Positions 50,758 to 58,650 are shown, numbered from the stretch's first letter. The stretch is DNA of 64,000 nucleotides from Pannonibacter sp. SL95 (GCF_026672425.1 NZ_JAPPRC010000006.1:1447927-1511926); one strand, 5' to 3'. Notes: a model not told the origin generated them from the sequence alone. Program-made: numbers and translations.

Positions 50758-51032
50758 TTCGCTCCGTGGGGGATCGCGCTCGCGGCCTCGGCCTGTGCGG
50801 TCTGGCTGGCGAGGTGGGTGTCGACGGTTGCGGTGATGACCGGCAGCAGCCAGCTTGCGGTTGTGACCGGGTCCTGATCCTCCTGACGGCAGAGCAGCAC
50901 AAAGGCTGTCAGCAGGCTGACGCCGGCCTCAAACGGGGGTGCGCTGCCCGGCTGGGCGAGCCGCGCGATCCGCATTAGGGATTCGGCGCGGCTTGGGGTG
51001 TGTGGGTCGGGCGTGATCTGGGTGGCGGACAT
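50754..51032 (-). CDS. Phage small protein, paralogue of the preceding gene
   Basis: 92 aa. RAESLMRIARLAQPGSAPPF and EAGVSLLTAFVLLCRQED match the neighbour. The ATGA overlap with it shows tight coupling. Function unknown. Confidence 0.7.
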   Translation of the reverse strand: MSATQITPDPHTPSRAESLMRIARLAQPGSAPPFEAGVSLLTAFVLLCRQEDQDPVTTASWLLPVITATVDTHLASQTAQAEAASAIPHGAN

Positions 51033-51053
51033 GCTTGATCCTTGTGGGGCTGG

Positions 51054-51650
51054 TCAGAGCAGGGAGCCGTACCAGAGGGCGAGGGCTGTGCCGGGCTTGA
51101 GGCCGTAGAGGGGTTCGGTCAGGAGGTATTCGCTGCGCCGTGAGAACGTGAGGCGGACGAGTGAGGGGTGCGTGCGGCCGTGTGCGCGCGGCTCCAGTGC
51201 GGTGACCTGCGCGCTCACGTCGATCGGGGTGCGGGTCTTGCGGTCGATCAGCCGGTAGCGCGGGGCGCGGTCCGTGGCCTCAGCGTCGAACATGTCAGCC
51301 TCGAAAGCGACGTGTTCGGCTGCGCCGGACGGGTTTTCCAGCACGGCCACGCGGCGCGCCTGGCCGGTGGCGTCCAAGCGGGTTTCCTCGCGCCAATGGT
51401 CAAAGGACAGGGCGAGCGTCAGGGCGCTGCGGTAGAGGTCGTAATCATAATCGCTGGTGATGGCATTGAAGGGCAGCAGGTCAATTCCGCCGCCGAAGCT
51501 GGCGAGGCGCAGCACGGGCGTCTTGCCCTTGTGCTCCAGCAGGCGCGGCCACGGATCGCGCCGGGTCTTGATGTCCTGATAGACCGGCGCGGGGCTGGCG
51601 ATCTCGGTGGCGACGGCATTGGCGACTTTGCTGGTGGCTGGGGTCATCAT
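51054..51650 (-). CDS. Phage early protein, unknown
   Basis: 198 aa. PVYQDIKTRRDPWPRLLEHK, GGGIDLLPFNAITSDYDYDL and DRKTRTPIDVSAQVTALEPR suggest a globular soluble protein. No recognised motif. It begins a subset of leftward genes spaced by about 15-20 bp. Confidence 0.72.
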   Translation of the reverse strand: MMTPATSKVANAVATEIASPAPVYQDIKTRRDPWPRLLEHKGKTPVLRLASFGGGIDLLPFNAITSDYDYDLYRSALTLALSFDHWREETRLDATGQARRVAVLENPSGAAEHVAFEADMFDAEATDRAPRYRLIDRKTRTPIDVSAQVTALEPRAHGRTHPSLVRLTFSRRSEYLLTEPLYGLKPGTALALWYGSLL

Positions 51651-51665
51651 CTGGCTCCGGGTTGA

Positions 51666-51956
51666 TCAGGACAGGGCGCGGTCGAACGGATGACCGAGCG
51701 CGCGGGCGAGGTATTGACAGGTCTCTGTCCTGTTGCCGCGCAGGGCCCATTCCCGCGCGATCTCCATGTCGTCCTGTCGAATGGTGAGCTGGAGCGGATC
51801 GCGCTTGCGCTGATCCGGAGTGAGGCGCGCGCGCGCCTGCAGCTCTTTAAACTCGCGCTGGTCGATGACCCGCATGGATCTCAGGGCGAGCAAAAGGTCG
51901 TCCGGGTCGAGGTCGGTCAGGTCGACTTCGGCGTCAACGGTGATGGTCGTCATCAC
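51666..51956 (-). CDS. Phage early protein, unknown
   Basis: 96 aa. Acidic N-terminus (EVDLTDLDPDDLLLALRSMR) and a C-terminal helical part (ALRGNRTETCQYLARALGHP). The start overlaps the upstream gene stop (ATGA). Function unknown. Confidence 0.7.
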   Translation of the reverse strand: MMTTITVDAEVDLTDLDPDDLLLALRSMRVIDQREFKELQARARLTPDQRKRDPLQLTIRQDDMEIAREWALRGNRTETCQYLARALGHPFDRALS

Positions 51957-52180
51957 TTTGCTCCTTGGTTGAACGGTGCCCCGGCCGCGCGGGGAGGAGA
52001 CACGCGGCCGGGGGTGTGGACGACGCTCGGGAGGTGCGCGTCGTCGACGGGGATGGCGTAGGGGTCGGCCTCGCGGATGGCGGCGCGGCGGGCGCGGGTG
52101 ATGCCGATGACCAGCGCGGCGACGCAGAGCGCGGCGCTGAGGGCCATGGGCGCGAGGATGATCAGGGCGGTGCGGGTCAT
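51953..52180 (-). CDS. Phage small membrane protein
   Basis: 75 aa with one strong N-terminal membrane segment (TALIILAPMALSAALCVAAL) followed by a basic patch (RARRAAIRE) and a proline-rich tail. Probably an N-out/C-in single-span inner-membrane protein. Role unknown. Confidence 0.65.
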   Translation of the reverse strand: MTRTALIILAPMALSAALCVAALVIGITRARRAAIREADPYAIPVDDAHLPSVVHTPGRVSPPRAAGAPFNQGAK

Positions 52181-52195
52181 GTCGATAGCCTCTCC

Positions 52196-52570
52196 TCAGG
52201 CGCCGCGATCAACCTCGGCTGGCGAGTGGGTCGGTGGACACAGCATGTCGTGGACCATCCTGATGTCATCGTCGTCCGGCACGGTGTTGAGAGCGACGGA
52301 CAGAAACCTCGGGTGGTCGTTGTCACGTCCGACGCCGACAACCCGGAGCGCGCTGCTGAAAAGCGCGTGCGGCCAGCGCATCAGATGGTGCTTGATCGCG
52401 TTGCCCGCGCGAGCGGCGGCTTCGGAGTTGGCCTGGCCGAACCCGTAGGTGATAACGTGTTCGCGGCCCGGCTCGCCGACCTTGCGCGCGACAATGATGA
52501 CCTGATCCCACCCGTACTTAAGCGCAATGTTGCGGGCGGTCTTGATTGGGAGGCTTGGTTGTTCGCTCAT
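52196..52570 (-). CDS. Phage early protein, unknown
   Basis: 124 aa from the ATG at 52570. TARNIALKYGWDQVIIVARK, GREHVITYGFGQANSEAAAR and NAIKHHLMRW form a pattern common in small alphaproteobacterial phage proteins of unknown role. First well-supported gene of the leftward early unit. Confidence 0.75.
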   Translation of the reverse strand: MSEQPSLPIKTARNIALKYGWDQVIIVARKVGEPGREHVITYGFGQANSEAAARAGNAIKHHLMRWPHALFSSALRVVGVGRDNDHPRFLSVALNTVPDDDDIRMVHDMLCPPTHSPAEVDRGA

Positions 52571-52571
52571 G

Positions 52572-52658
52572 TCACAGGGCTCCGGTGCGCAGGATGAGAA
52601 AGGCGGCCTCGCCCAGGCAGATGCCTGTGGCGAGGCCGCAGGTGGCCGCTGCCAGCAT
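52572..52658 (-). CDS. Possible 28-aa membrane peptide (tentative)
   Basis: ATG 52658 encodes MLAAATCGLATGICLGEAAF then LILRTGAL and stops two bases before the next ATG. The hydrophobic composition and stop-start proximity are suggestive, but there is no ribosome binding site. Confidence 0.25.
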   Translation of the reverse strand: MLAAATCGLATGICLGEAAFLILRTGAL

Positions 52659-52848
52659 GCCCCATGCGCCGTCATGACTGACGGCGGGCGCGGCGCGGCG
52701 GGGTGTTCTGAGATCACAAAACGGGTGGCGTTGAAATCCGCTTGGCACCGCTGGCGCGGTGCACGCGGGGGCTGTAGCGTCTGGCTGCGCGGCCGGGGTG
52801 AAGCCGGCCGCGCAGGTTTTGGCTCTCACCCTGCGAAGGAGAGAACGC

Positions 52849-53088
52849 ATGTTTGTAGTTGCCGATGGGGAACTGACCGCAGAGCTGGTCAGCGTGGTGC
52901 AAGAGGGTGACGTGGCTGTGGCCACGGTTCGCGTGACGGTGGCAGGCAGGGCCTCGGACCTGGCTGTCCCGTTTCCGGCGGAACGATTGGCAGCCGGGGA
53001 GCTGGCTGCGGCCGGTGCGCATCTCCACCGCCTGGCTGCGGCCATAGCGTCGGCCAGCGAGCATTTTGACAGCGGTGTGAGCGGATAA
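52849..53088 (+). CDS. Phage small protein, unknown
   Basis: 79 aa with a good ribosome binding site (AAGGAGAG) before the ATG at 52849. MFVVADGELTAELVSVVQEG and VAVATVRVTVAGRASDLAVP form alternating beta-like strands, followed by a helix rich in Ala. It lies in the opposite direction to the early operon and is antisense to the predicted leftward transcript from 53163-53192. Confidence 0.6.
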   Translation: MFVVADGELTAELVSVVQEGDVAVATVRVTVAGRASDLAVPFPAERLAAGELAAAGAHLHRLAAAIASASEHFDSGVSG

Positions 53089-53161
53089 CGCATGCATGCC
53101 TCCCAACGGATGCGCGCGGGTAATCCGCGTGCATCGGCGCACGATAGTGTTGCGTGCTTCG

Positions 53162-53192
53162 TTTAAAATGCACGCCAAAGCGTGCATGTCAA
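53162..53192 (-). promoter_or_regulatory. Leftward phage promoter with repressor operator in its spacer (OL-like)
   Basis: On the minus strand, TTGACA (53192-53187, perfect -35) is followed by an 18-bp palindrome TGCACGC-CTTT/AAAG-GCGTGCA (53186-53169) and then TTTTAA/TTTAAA (-10). The palindrome extends to 20 bp counting the flanking A/T (53168-53187) and is the same as the one at 55493-55510. A bound repressor would block the promoter completely. Confidence 0.75.
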
Positions 53193-53281
53193 GCCGAGCG
53201 ATTTACGCGGCGCTGTGGATGACATGGCGAGCGGGGCCGGTGCTGACGGGCTCGCTAGAAATTGCAGAGGGTTGAAGGGTG

Positions 53282-53995
53282 ATGAGCTTGCGCAGTGAAA
53301 GTTTCAACTGGCTGGAAATGTCGCGTGCGGTCAGTGCGCTGGAGGCGGCAATTGTTGGGGCGGAGGTCGCCGAGATTCGCCTGCACGACGAGGTCATTGA
53401 TTTTGAGGCGGCGGTTGATGCCTCAAACAAGGGGCGGACAGGGGAGCATTTCAGAAAGTCCCTCAATACCTTGCCGCCCAGCCGGTTTCTTGGCGTCTCG
53501 GGCTGGGCGTCGGATGGTCGCGTACTGTTCACGACTGCGAACAGATATGACGATATCGGCGGCTGGGATCTCCAGCGCTATATTCGGGAATTCTGGGGGC
53601 GTTGCTACGTTGGGGTGGATGGTGCGCCTGCGCGGCTGCATGACGACGCTGCCGCGTTTGCGCGCGGGCGGCAAGGGCCATTCGTCTACATCGGCGAGAC
53701 GTTTGTAGATCCGGCGTTGTCGGGCGGTAACGTTGCAGCGCATCTGGTGCGCATGTGTATTCTAATCAGTTGCATGAAGTGGTCGCCAGCATACATCTAT
53801 GGCTGGATGGTGCCTAAGCATGCATTCAAGGGCCTCGGACTGCGGTGGGGCTTCACCGAATTCTATTCCAGTGCGCTACGCTGGCAGGTGCCTCCTGCAA
53901 CAGCGGCATATGAAGACTTGTGTTTTCTCGGCTGTACACCAGCCGGCGTCCGGCAGATCCTTCGCAGCCCGTTGCTCGAGTTGCAGAGGTCGTGA
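53282..53995 (+). CDS. Phage protein with a GNAT-like C-terminal half
   Basis: 237 aa from the ATG at 53282. The C-terminal part has IGETFVDPALSGGNVAAHLV, a stretch like the acetyl-CoA-binding loop region of GNAT proteins, then SPAYIYGWMVPKHAFKGLGL and LRWGFTEFYSS. The N-terminal part (SRAVSALEAAIVGAEVAEIR) is helical. The GNAT resemblance is by eye only. The last 143 bp overlap an opposing gene. Confidence 0.6.
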   Translation: MSLRSESFNWLEMSRAVSALEAAIVGAEVAEIRLHDEVIDFEAAVDASNKGRTGEHFRKSLNTLPPSRFLGVSGWASDGRVLFTTANRYDDIGGWDLQRYIREFWGRCYVGVDGAPARLHDDAAAFARGRQGPFVYIGETFVDPALSGGNVAAHLVRMCILISCMKWSPAYIYGWMVPKHAFKGLGLRWGFTEFYSSALRWQVPPATAAYEDLCFLGCTPAGVRQILRSPLLELQRS

Positions 53996-54455
53996 GGCCA
54001 AATGAGTAGCACAGGGTGTAGTTTGCGCCCTGGCCGTTGCTGTAGGGGAGCAGCAGACGGTGGTAGCGGACGCCGGATGTTGAGGTCGTTAAGGCACGTC
54101 CTGCCGAAACGATATCGAAAACGGGCATGCCGCCAATCGCGCAGTCGTAATAGCTTTGTGCGCAAAGCCCTCGATAGTCACGGCTAAGAAGGGCTTTGGC
54201 GGCATTGGCGCTTTGAGCGAATGTGCGCCCGAATTGCTGGGCTGCGAGGCTTTCGCTGCCGCACCAAAGGATGTCCGGTGTGTCGGCAGATTGCGGGGTG
54301 CCGTCGAGGATAACGAGCTGTGCGCCGGCGAGAGCCGCGTCCTCATTGAGAAGCCCTGCGCTAGACTGCCACCGCTGGAGCAGGGTGCAGGCCATCGCGT
54401 CGCCGTGGCCGCTCGTGAGGTGATCGAGAGTAAGCCGCGACGCGAATGTCTTCAT
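53853..54455 (-). CDS. PAS-like domain protein
   Basis: 200 aa from the ATG at 54455. SSAGLLNEDAALAGAQLVIL, RDYRGLCAQSYYDCAIGGMP and YHRLLLPYSNGQG resemble the alphaproteobacterial PAS_5-type domain (the typical RLLLPLS strand is visible). The last 48 codons are antisense to the GNAT-like gene and may be a run-on past the true end of the domain. Composition is AT-richer than the rest of the phage. Confidence 0.5.
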   Translation of the reverse strand: MKTFASRLTLDHLTSGHGDAMACTLLQRWQSSAGLLNEDAALAGAQLVILDGTPQSADTPDILWCGSESLAAQQFGRTFAQSANAAKALLSRDYRGLCAQSYYDCAIGGMPVFDIVSAGRALTTSTSGVRYHRLLLPYSNGQGANYTLCYSFGLTTSATRATGCEGSAGRRLVYSRENTSLHMPLLQEAPASVAHWNRIR

Positions 54456-54730
54456 GGTTGGTTCCCGGCTTTTGCTGCCGCAAGCAGGATGACCGGGCTG
54501 GCGGCGTCTATCCAAGTTAAGGCGTCTTGGCCGGACAGTGTATCCGGCCTCGAATGGCCAAACAGGTCGAAGCATATGACGCCGGCGACCAGCATGTAGA
54601 CGTTATAGCGCCGCGCGGCTTCGATATACGAAGCAAGTACACGTGCGTCATCTATTGCGATTGTGTCGCTTAAGATATTCGATGCCGCGCTTAAATACAG
54701 GTCGTACGGATCTTTGTCAGGTGCAGGCAT
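54452..54730 (-). CDS. Phage small protein, unknown
   Basis: 92 aa from the ATG at 54730. PDKDPYDLYLSAASNILSDT is helical, then a hydrophobic segment YMLVAGVICFDLFG. Its stop overlaps the PAS-like gene start (ATGA), so the two form a unit. Confidence 0.6.
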   Translation of the reverse strand: MPAPDKDPYDLYLSAASNILSDTIAIDDARVLASYIEAARRYNVYMLVAGVICFDLFGHSRPDTLSGQDALTWIDAASPVILLAAAKAGNQP

Positions 54731-54890
54731 TAACTCGTAACCCGATGGGGCGGGGGTGGCAAAACGTGCCGATGCCGGACTTACGCACAATTAGATTTTG
54801 AAAGGCAAGTAAAATTCGCGGTTAAGCATGTTGCGCAGGTGGGTAATACGTGTGTGATTGTACGGCGGTTGCGCTACAATGCGGCAGGTT

Positions 54891-55427
54891 TCAGGGTTGT
54901 ATTTGGCGGTCTTTACGCAGTTGGTCGTAGAGAAACTTTACCAGTTCCATGCGCTTCTCAGCGCTCTGCATAGTTCCGCTCAAGCGCTGCTCGTACTGGA
55001 TTGCAAGATCATGGGCTTCTTTGAACAGTTCCAAGTCGATTGAACTACCTGATGCGTCTGTCTCGATGCCGTCTGCGTCGCTTTCGAAATCTGTCGTCGG
55101 AGCGGGGAGGGCCAAGCTCTTGCTGCCTTGAACGCGCATGCGGAACTGTTCGGCTGCGGCTTGCGCGTCCTGCCATTCCATACCGGTTGTGATCGTCGTC
55201 AGTTCGTCGAGTTCATTCGATGCGGGAAGGCCGGACAGGATCCAGCCTGTCGGCACATTGAGCGTCCGCGCGATGCGATCAAGATCGCCGAGCCTCGGCT
55301 CGCCTTGGGACTTGAACGCCTGGCTTAGGTAGTTGTCACCGAGCCGCGCCATCTTCGATGCCTTTCGCATCGAAAGCCCCGAAAACGCCCATGCGGCTTT
55401 AAGCCTATCTTGCCATGTCACGCCCAT
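54891..55427 (-). CDS. Phage repressor (XRE/CI-like)
   Basis: 178 aa from the ATG at 55427. The frame upstream of it is a read-through. The N-terminal HTH is WQDRLKAAWAFSGLSMRKAS with NYLSQAFKSQGEPRLGDLDR, and LNVPTGWILSG is the typical end of the XRE domain. A linker and a helical C-terminal part (FKEAHDLAIQYEQRLSGTMQ) probably drive oligomerisation. No LexA-type Ser-Lys peptidase is visible, so induction may not be RecA-dependent. It is divergent from the Cro-like gene over an operator and presumably binds both palindromes. Confidence 0.85.
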   Translation of the reverse strand: MGVTWQDRLKAAWAFSGLSMRKASKMARLGDNYLSQAFKSQGEPRLGDLDRIARTLNVPTGWILSGLPASNELDELTTITTGMEWQDAQAAAEQFRMRVQGSKSLALPAPTTDFESDADGIETDASGSSIDLELFKEAHDLAIQYEQRLSGTMQSAEKRMELVKFLYDQLRKDRQIQP

Positions 55428-55486
55428 GCGTGAGTTATACAAAGTGGATTGCACGCTCGCACGCACGTAAATTCGTGGGGTCTCGG

Positions 55487-55516
55487 TTGATTTGCACGCC
55501 AAAGCGTGCATATTTG
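55487..55516 (+). promoter_or_regulatory. Rightward phage promoter with repressor operator in its spacer (OR-like)
   Basis: TTGATT (-35, 55487-55492) is followed directly by the 18-bp palindrome TGCACGC-CAAA-GCGTGCA (55493-55510) and an AT-rich -10 (ATATTT or TATTTG). The expected start of transcription falls at the ATG at 55521, suggesting a leaderless cro mRNA. Confidence 0.7.
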
Positions 55517-55520
55517 GCGT

Positions 55521-55790
55521 ATGCATAAAGAGCTGCTGACCAAAATCGACGCGTTCTTGTCTCTGAAACATGGGGCCGGTGAACGCATGTGTGAGTGGAC
55601 ATTCGGGCATCGTGCCGCCTGTAACGGTCGCCTCGTGGAGCGGCTGCGGGCCGGGGGCGATGTCCGGACGAAAACGGCGCGGCGCGTTGTCGACTACATC
55701 GACGCCGAGACGGCGCGCTTGGCGACAACGTCACCCTCTCACGCCGGCGAAAAGACGTCATCCCGCAACTCAGAGGAGATTGCGGGATGA
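55521..55790 (+). CDS. Cro-like DNA-binding protein
   Basis: 89 aa. MHKELLTKIDAFLSLKHGAG, FGHRAACNGRLVERLRAGGD and TKTARRVVDYIDAE form a compact Cro/CI-like HTH followed by a disordered Ser/Thr-rich tail. It is divergent from the repressor, with the operator just upstream. No Shine-Dalgarno is visible, consistent with leaderless translation. Confidence 0.72.
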   Translation: MHKELLTKIDAFLSLKHGAGERMCEWTFGHRAACNGRLVERLRAGGDVRTKTARRVVDYIDAETARLATTSPSHAGEKTSSRNSEEIAG

Positions 55791-55795
55791 GGGCG

Positions 55796-56602
55796 TCAGG
55801 CAATCGGCAGGCCGGTGAGGTCCTCGGCGATGGCGTTGACGAGCGCCAGTTCGGCGCTGTGGCGTTTGCCGTCTGCGTCCATGACGGCGAGGCAGGCGAC
55901 GAGGGCGCTGGTGATTTCCTGCGGGCTGCGGTTGCGCAGCATTTCCACCGCTTCGGCTATGGCTGTTTCGGGCGGGCGCAGGCGGGCGATGTAGCGCGAC
56001 AGGCGCGGCATCCAGTCGTGATCAAAGGCGTGGCCGGCGCGCTCGGCAATCTCGGCGCAATGCAGCGCGGCCTCGTCTGCCTCGACCTGGATGAACCGGC
56101 GGTCGCCGCGGCCAACGGCGGCGAGCAGGATTGCGTGCGGGCTGATGTGGGCAAGTGCCTCCTGCCAGCGGGTGCGGCTGCCGGGCTGCCGCGCGGCGGG
56201 GCGCGTGAATGTAACCAGCTGCGGCGTCATGCCGAAATTGTCGGCGAGGAAGGTGGCGACATCGTCATGCACCTCGCCGTCATAATCGATGCAGCAGGCG
56301 ATGCGGTCGACGCGGAAAGAGCGCATGGCCTTGCGCTCGTGGCAGCGGGCGTAGAGCAGCGGCGTGCCGTCTGCGCCCTCGCGGATCGCCCAGACCGTGA
56401 TGCGGCGCGTGGAGGCCTCGCCCTTGGCGTTGACATAGTCAATGGCGAAGGACTGGCCTTCGGCATGGCCGAGATCGGCGCGGGCGTCGTCGTCCTCGTC
56501 GTCGTCCGCCATGGGCAGGCGGATGGCGCGCGGCGGTGGCGGCGCGGCCATGAGCGCGATCTCAAAGGCAATGGCGTCAATCGCCGAACGTATTCCCGTC
56601 AT
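55796..56602 (-). CDS. WYL and TerB-like domain regulator
   Basis: 268 aa from the ATG at 56602. After an acidic linker (MADDDEDDDARAD), residues about 65-130 read FAIDYVNAKGEASTRRITVW, LLYARCHERKAMRSFRVDRI, the WYL-domain pattern that binds ligands or nucleic acid. The C-terminal 140 residues, including LVACLAVMDADGKRHSAELA, look like a TerB-type helical domain. WYL proteins often regulate phage and defence genes. It is convergent with cro and divergent from the CII-like gene. Confidence 0.75.
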   Translation of the reverse strand: MTGIRSAIDAIAFEIALMAAPPPPRAIRLPMADDDEDDDARADLGHAEGQSFAIDYVNAKGEASTRRITVWAIREGADGTPLLYARCHERKAMRSFRVDRIACCIDYDGEVHDDVATFLADNFGMTPQLVTFTRPAARQPGSRTRWQEALAHISPHAILLAAVGRGDRRFIQVEADEAALHCAEIAERAGHAFDHDWMPRLSRYIARLRPPETAIAEAVEMLRNRSPQEITSALVACLAVMDADGKRHSAELALVNAIAEDLTGLPIA

Positions 56603-56685
56603 CCCCAGCACCTCCCGGTTTGCTTGCGTGCAGATCAGCACGCGCACGCGCGGGAGTCGAGTCCCTGTGCCGCAGGAGGCCGTCC

Positions 56686-57192
56686 ATGAAACTGCCGAGA
56701 CCATCCAACGAACACCAGCGCGCGGCCTTGAAACGCGCCTGCGCCCACCAGGTGCGGCAAGCGGGCGGGCAGGAGGCGGCGGCGGCGTTGACGCGCGTCG
56801 GCCGCCAGACCGTGCAGACCTATTGCTCGGCGGCGGCGGACCATGCCGACGTCTACATGCCGCTGGATGTCCTGCTCGACCTGACGCTGGACGCGGTGAC
56901 GCGGGACGAGGCGCCTTTGCTGCTGCGCGAGATCTGCGCGCTGTCGGGCGGGGCCTATGTGGCCGGGCCGGGCGCGGGCGGGGCGGCGGCGGACTGGGGG
57001 CGGATGCTGGCCGCGGTGGCCGGGCAGCATGGCGAGGCCGTTGCGGCCGTGTGCCAGGCGCTGGCCGATGACGGGCAGGTGAGCGCCGACGAGGTGCGCA
57101 GCCTGCGCATTCGCGACCTTTTGAGCCGGGTGATCGAGAGCCTGACGGCGATGCGCGCGCGGGCGGACCAGCTTCTGGAGGATGGTCAATGA
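56686..57192 (+). CDS. Phage regulator, CII-like (tentative)
   Basis: 168 aa from the ATG at 56686, with CAGGAGG upstream. ALKRACAHQVRQAGGQEAAA then ALTRVGRQTVQTYCSAAADH is an HTH-like start, and YMPLDVLLDLTLDAVTRDEA then PLLLREICALSGG matches the CII/CP76 phage regulatory family. The C-terminal half is helical. First gene of the rightward operon. The stop overlaps the gcrA-like start. Confidence 0.6.
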   Translation: MKLPRPSNEHQRAALKRACAHQVRQAGGQEAAAALTRVGRQTVQTYCSAAADHADVYMPLDVLLDLTLDAVTRDEAPLLLREICALSGGAYVAGPGAGGAAADWGRMLAAVAGQHGEAVAAVCQALADDGQVSADEVRSLRIRDLLSRVIESLTAMRARADQLLEDGQ

Positions 57193-58059
57193 GCGGGGCG
57201 GGACAGGGTGACCGGCCGTGGCGGCAGCTGACGGCACAGGAAAAACAGGCGGCTGTGCTGCCGCTGGCGGATGCGGGCCTGAGTTACGCCCAGATGGCGG
57301 AGCGGCTGTCCGTCCGGCACGGGCCGATGCGGTTTACGCAGACGGCGGCGGCCTGCCGGGCGGCGGGGATTGTTGCGGCGCGGCGCGCGGCGGCACTGGC
57401 GCTGGTAGGGGGTGAGGCGGGCGAGGCCGGGGCGGTTGCCGGAGAGCGGCCTGAGGCCGCGTGGGGCGGATTGCGCCCGGCGGACAAGGCGGCGGCGCTG
57501 CGCCCGCTTGTCGAGGCCGGGCTGTCGGCATCGCAGATCGCTGCGGCGCTGGCACCGCGCTATGGCGTGTTGAGCCGCGAGTCTGTGATTGCCGCGTGCC
57601 GGCTGGGCCGGGCTGGCTCTGCAGCAGCCGCAGGGTTCGACGTCGCGGGCAGCGGCGGCACGGCGCGGGGCGGTGGCGGCAGGCGACGGGGCAAAAACGC
57701 GGCTGGTGAGCGGCGATGCGGCCAACCGGCAGCGGCCGGACCCGGCCAGCCTGCCGACGCTTTCGGCGCTGTTGGCGCGCATGGGCGGACATTCGGCGAG
57801 CCATGCGGAGCGGGCGGGCATGACGGCGGACGAGCGGCGGGCGCTGGCGCTGACCTCCTGCCGCCCGGCCGGGCCTGTCGGGCTGCATGCACTCAATGCG
57901 CAAACCTGCCGCTGGCCGCTGACGGCGGATGACGGATCGACGGTTTACTGCGGTGAGAGCCGCACGCATGGGGCGTTTTGCAAGGGCCATGGGGCGCTGG
58001 CCTATTGCCCGGCGCCTGCGGACAAGGCGCGGCGGAAAAAGGGGAGTGCCAAGGGATGA
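57189..58059 (+). pseudogene. gcrA: GcrA-family cell cycle regulator with doubled N-terminal module, +1 frameshift
   Basis: The N-terminal part contains two GcrA-like HTH modules: WRQLTAQEKQAAVLPLADAG with LSYAQMAERL (about residues 11-60), and WGGLRPADKAAALRPLVEAG with LSASQIAAAL and SRESVIAACRLGRAG (about 92-140). The C-terminal GcrA signature, AQTCRWPLTADDGSTVYCGE, HGAFCKGHGALAYCP, lies in the next frame. A shift inside about 57600-57690 joins them. One extra G explains it and gives 289 aa. Host GcrA recruits sigma70 RNA polymerase to GANTC-methylated promoters. A phage copy could redirect cell-cycle transcription. Confidence 0.8.
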
Positions 58060-58370
58060 GTGCGGCGCTTGCCTCTTTTCACGCGGATTTCACCCCGTTC
58101 GGGGCGCGGAGCCTGCTCACGCTGTTTGTCAGCGCCCAGGCGGGGCACCGGGCGCGGGGGCTCGGCCGGGCCATGCTGACGCCTGCCGATGTGGCGGGGC
58201 TGGCCGGCTGCCGGGTGGCGGCGGCGCGGGACGTGATGTCCGGCGCGCGGCGGCGGGTGGCGGCGGATGACCTCGACCGGCTGGCCGGGTTTTGCGGGCT
58301 CACCTACGGCGATTTTCAGGAGCGGGCGCGGCACTGGTCGCAGGGAGGGGCGGGCGATGCTGCGGCTTGA
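58056..58370 (+). CDS. Phage small protein, unknown
   Basis: 104 aa from the ATG at 58056, overlapping the gcrA-like stop. LTPADVAGLAGCRVAAARDV and RRVAADDLDRLAGFCGLTYG suggest an HTH-like helical fold. No family is recognised. Confidence 0.65.
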   Translation: MSAALASFHADFTPFGARSLLTLFVSAQAGHRARGLGRAMLTPADVAGLAGCRVAAARDVMSGARRRVAADDLDRLAGFCGLTYGDFQERARHWSQGGAGDAAA

Positions 58371-58647
58371 CCGGATTGCCCTCGGGCAGGCGCTGGCGGG
58401 CGGGCGGGCGCGGTGGCGGCTGACGGTGCGCGAGGCGGCGGAGCTGACTGGCGTGTCCTCGGCCACGATCAGCCGGGCGGAGCGGGCGAGCGAGGATGCC
58501 TATCAGGCGGCGCAGAGCGTGCTCGTTCTGTGTGCGGTCTATGGGCTCGATCCTCTGGCGTTTCTCGTCGAGTGCGGCGGGGAGGGTGCTGTGGGTGACA
58601 TGATCCACGTGCAACCCCCCATGAAACAAACCTTAGCGGGAGGTTAA
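58357..58647 (+). CDS. XRE-family HTH protein
   Basis: 96 aa from the ATG at 58357. LTVREAAELTGVSSATISRA is a clear helix-turn-helix, followed by a helical LVLCAVYGLDPLAFLVECGG. A second phage DNA-binding regulator in the replication operon. It overlaps the upstream gene by 14 bp. Confidence 0.75.
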   Translation: MLRLDRIALGQALAGGRARWRLTVREAAELTGVSSATISRAERASEDAYQAAQSVLVLCAVYGLDPLAFLVECGGEGAVGDMIHVQPPMKQTLAGG

Positions 58648-58650
58648 CCG

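Noticed and set aside
54156..54599. Plus-strand frame opposite the PAS-like gene
   Set aside because: No ribosome binding site or domain. The minus-strand pair with ATGA coupling is better supported.
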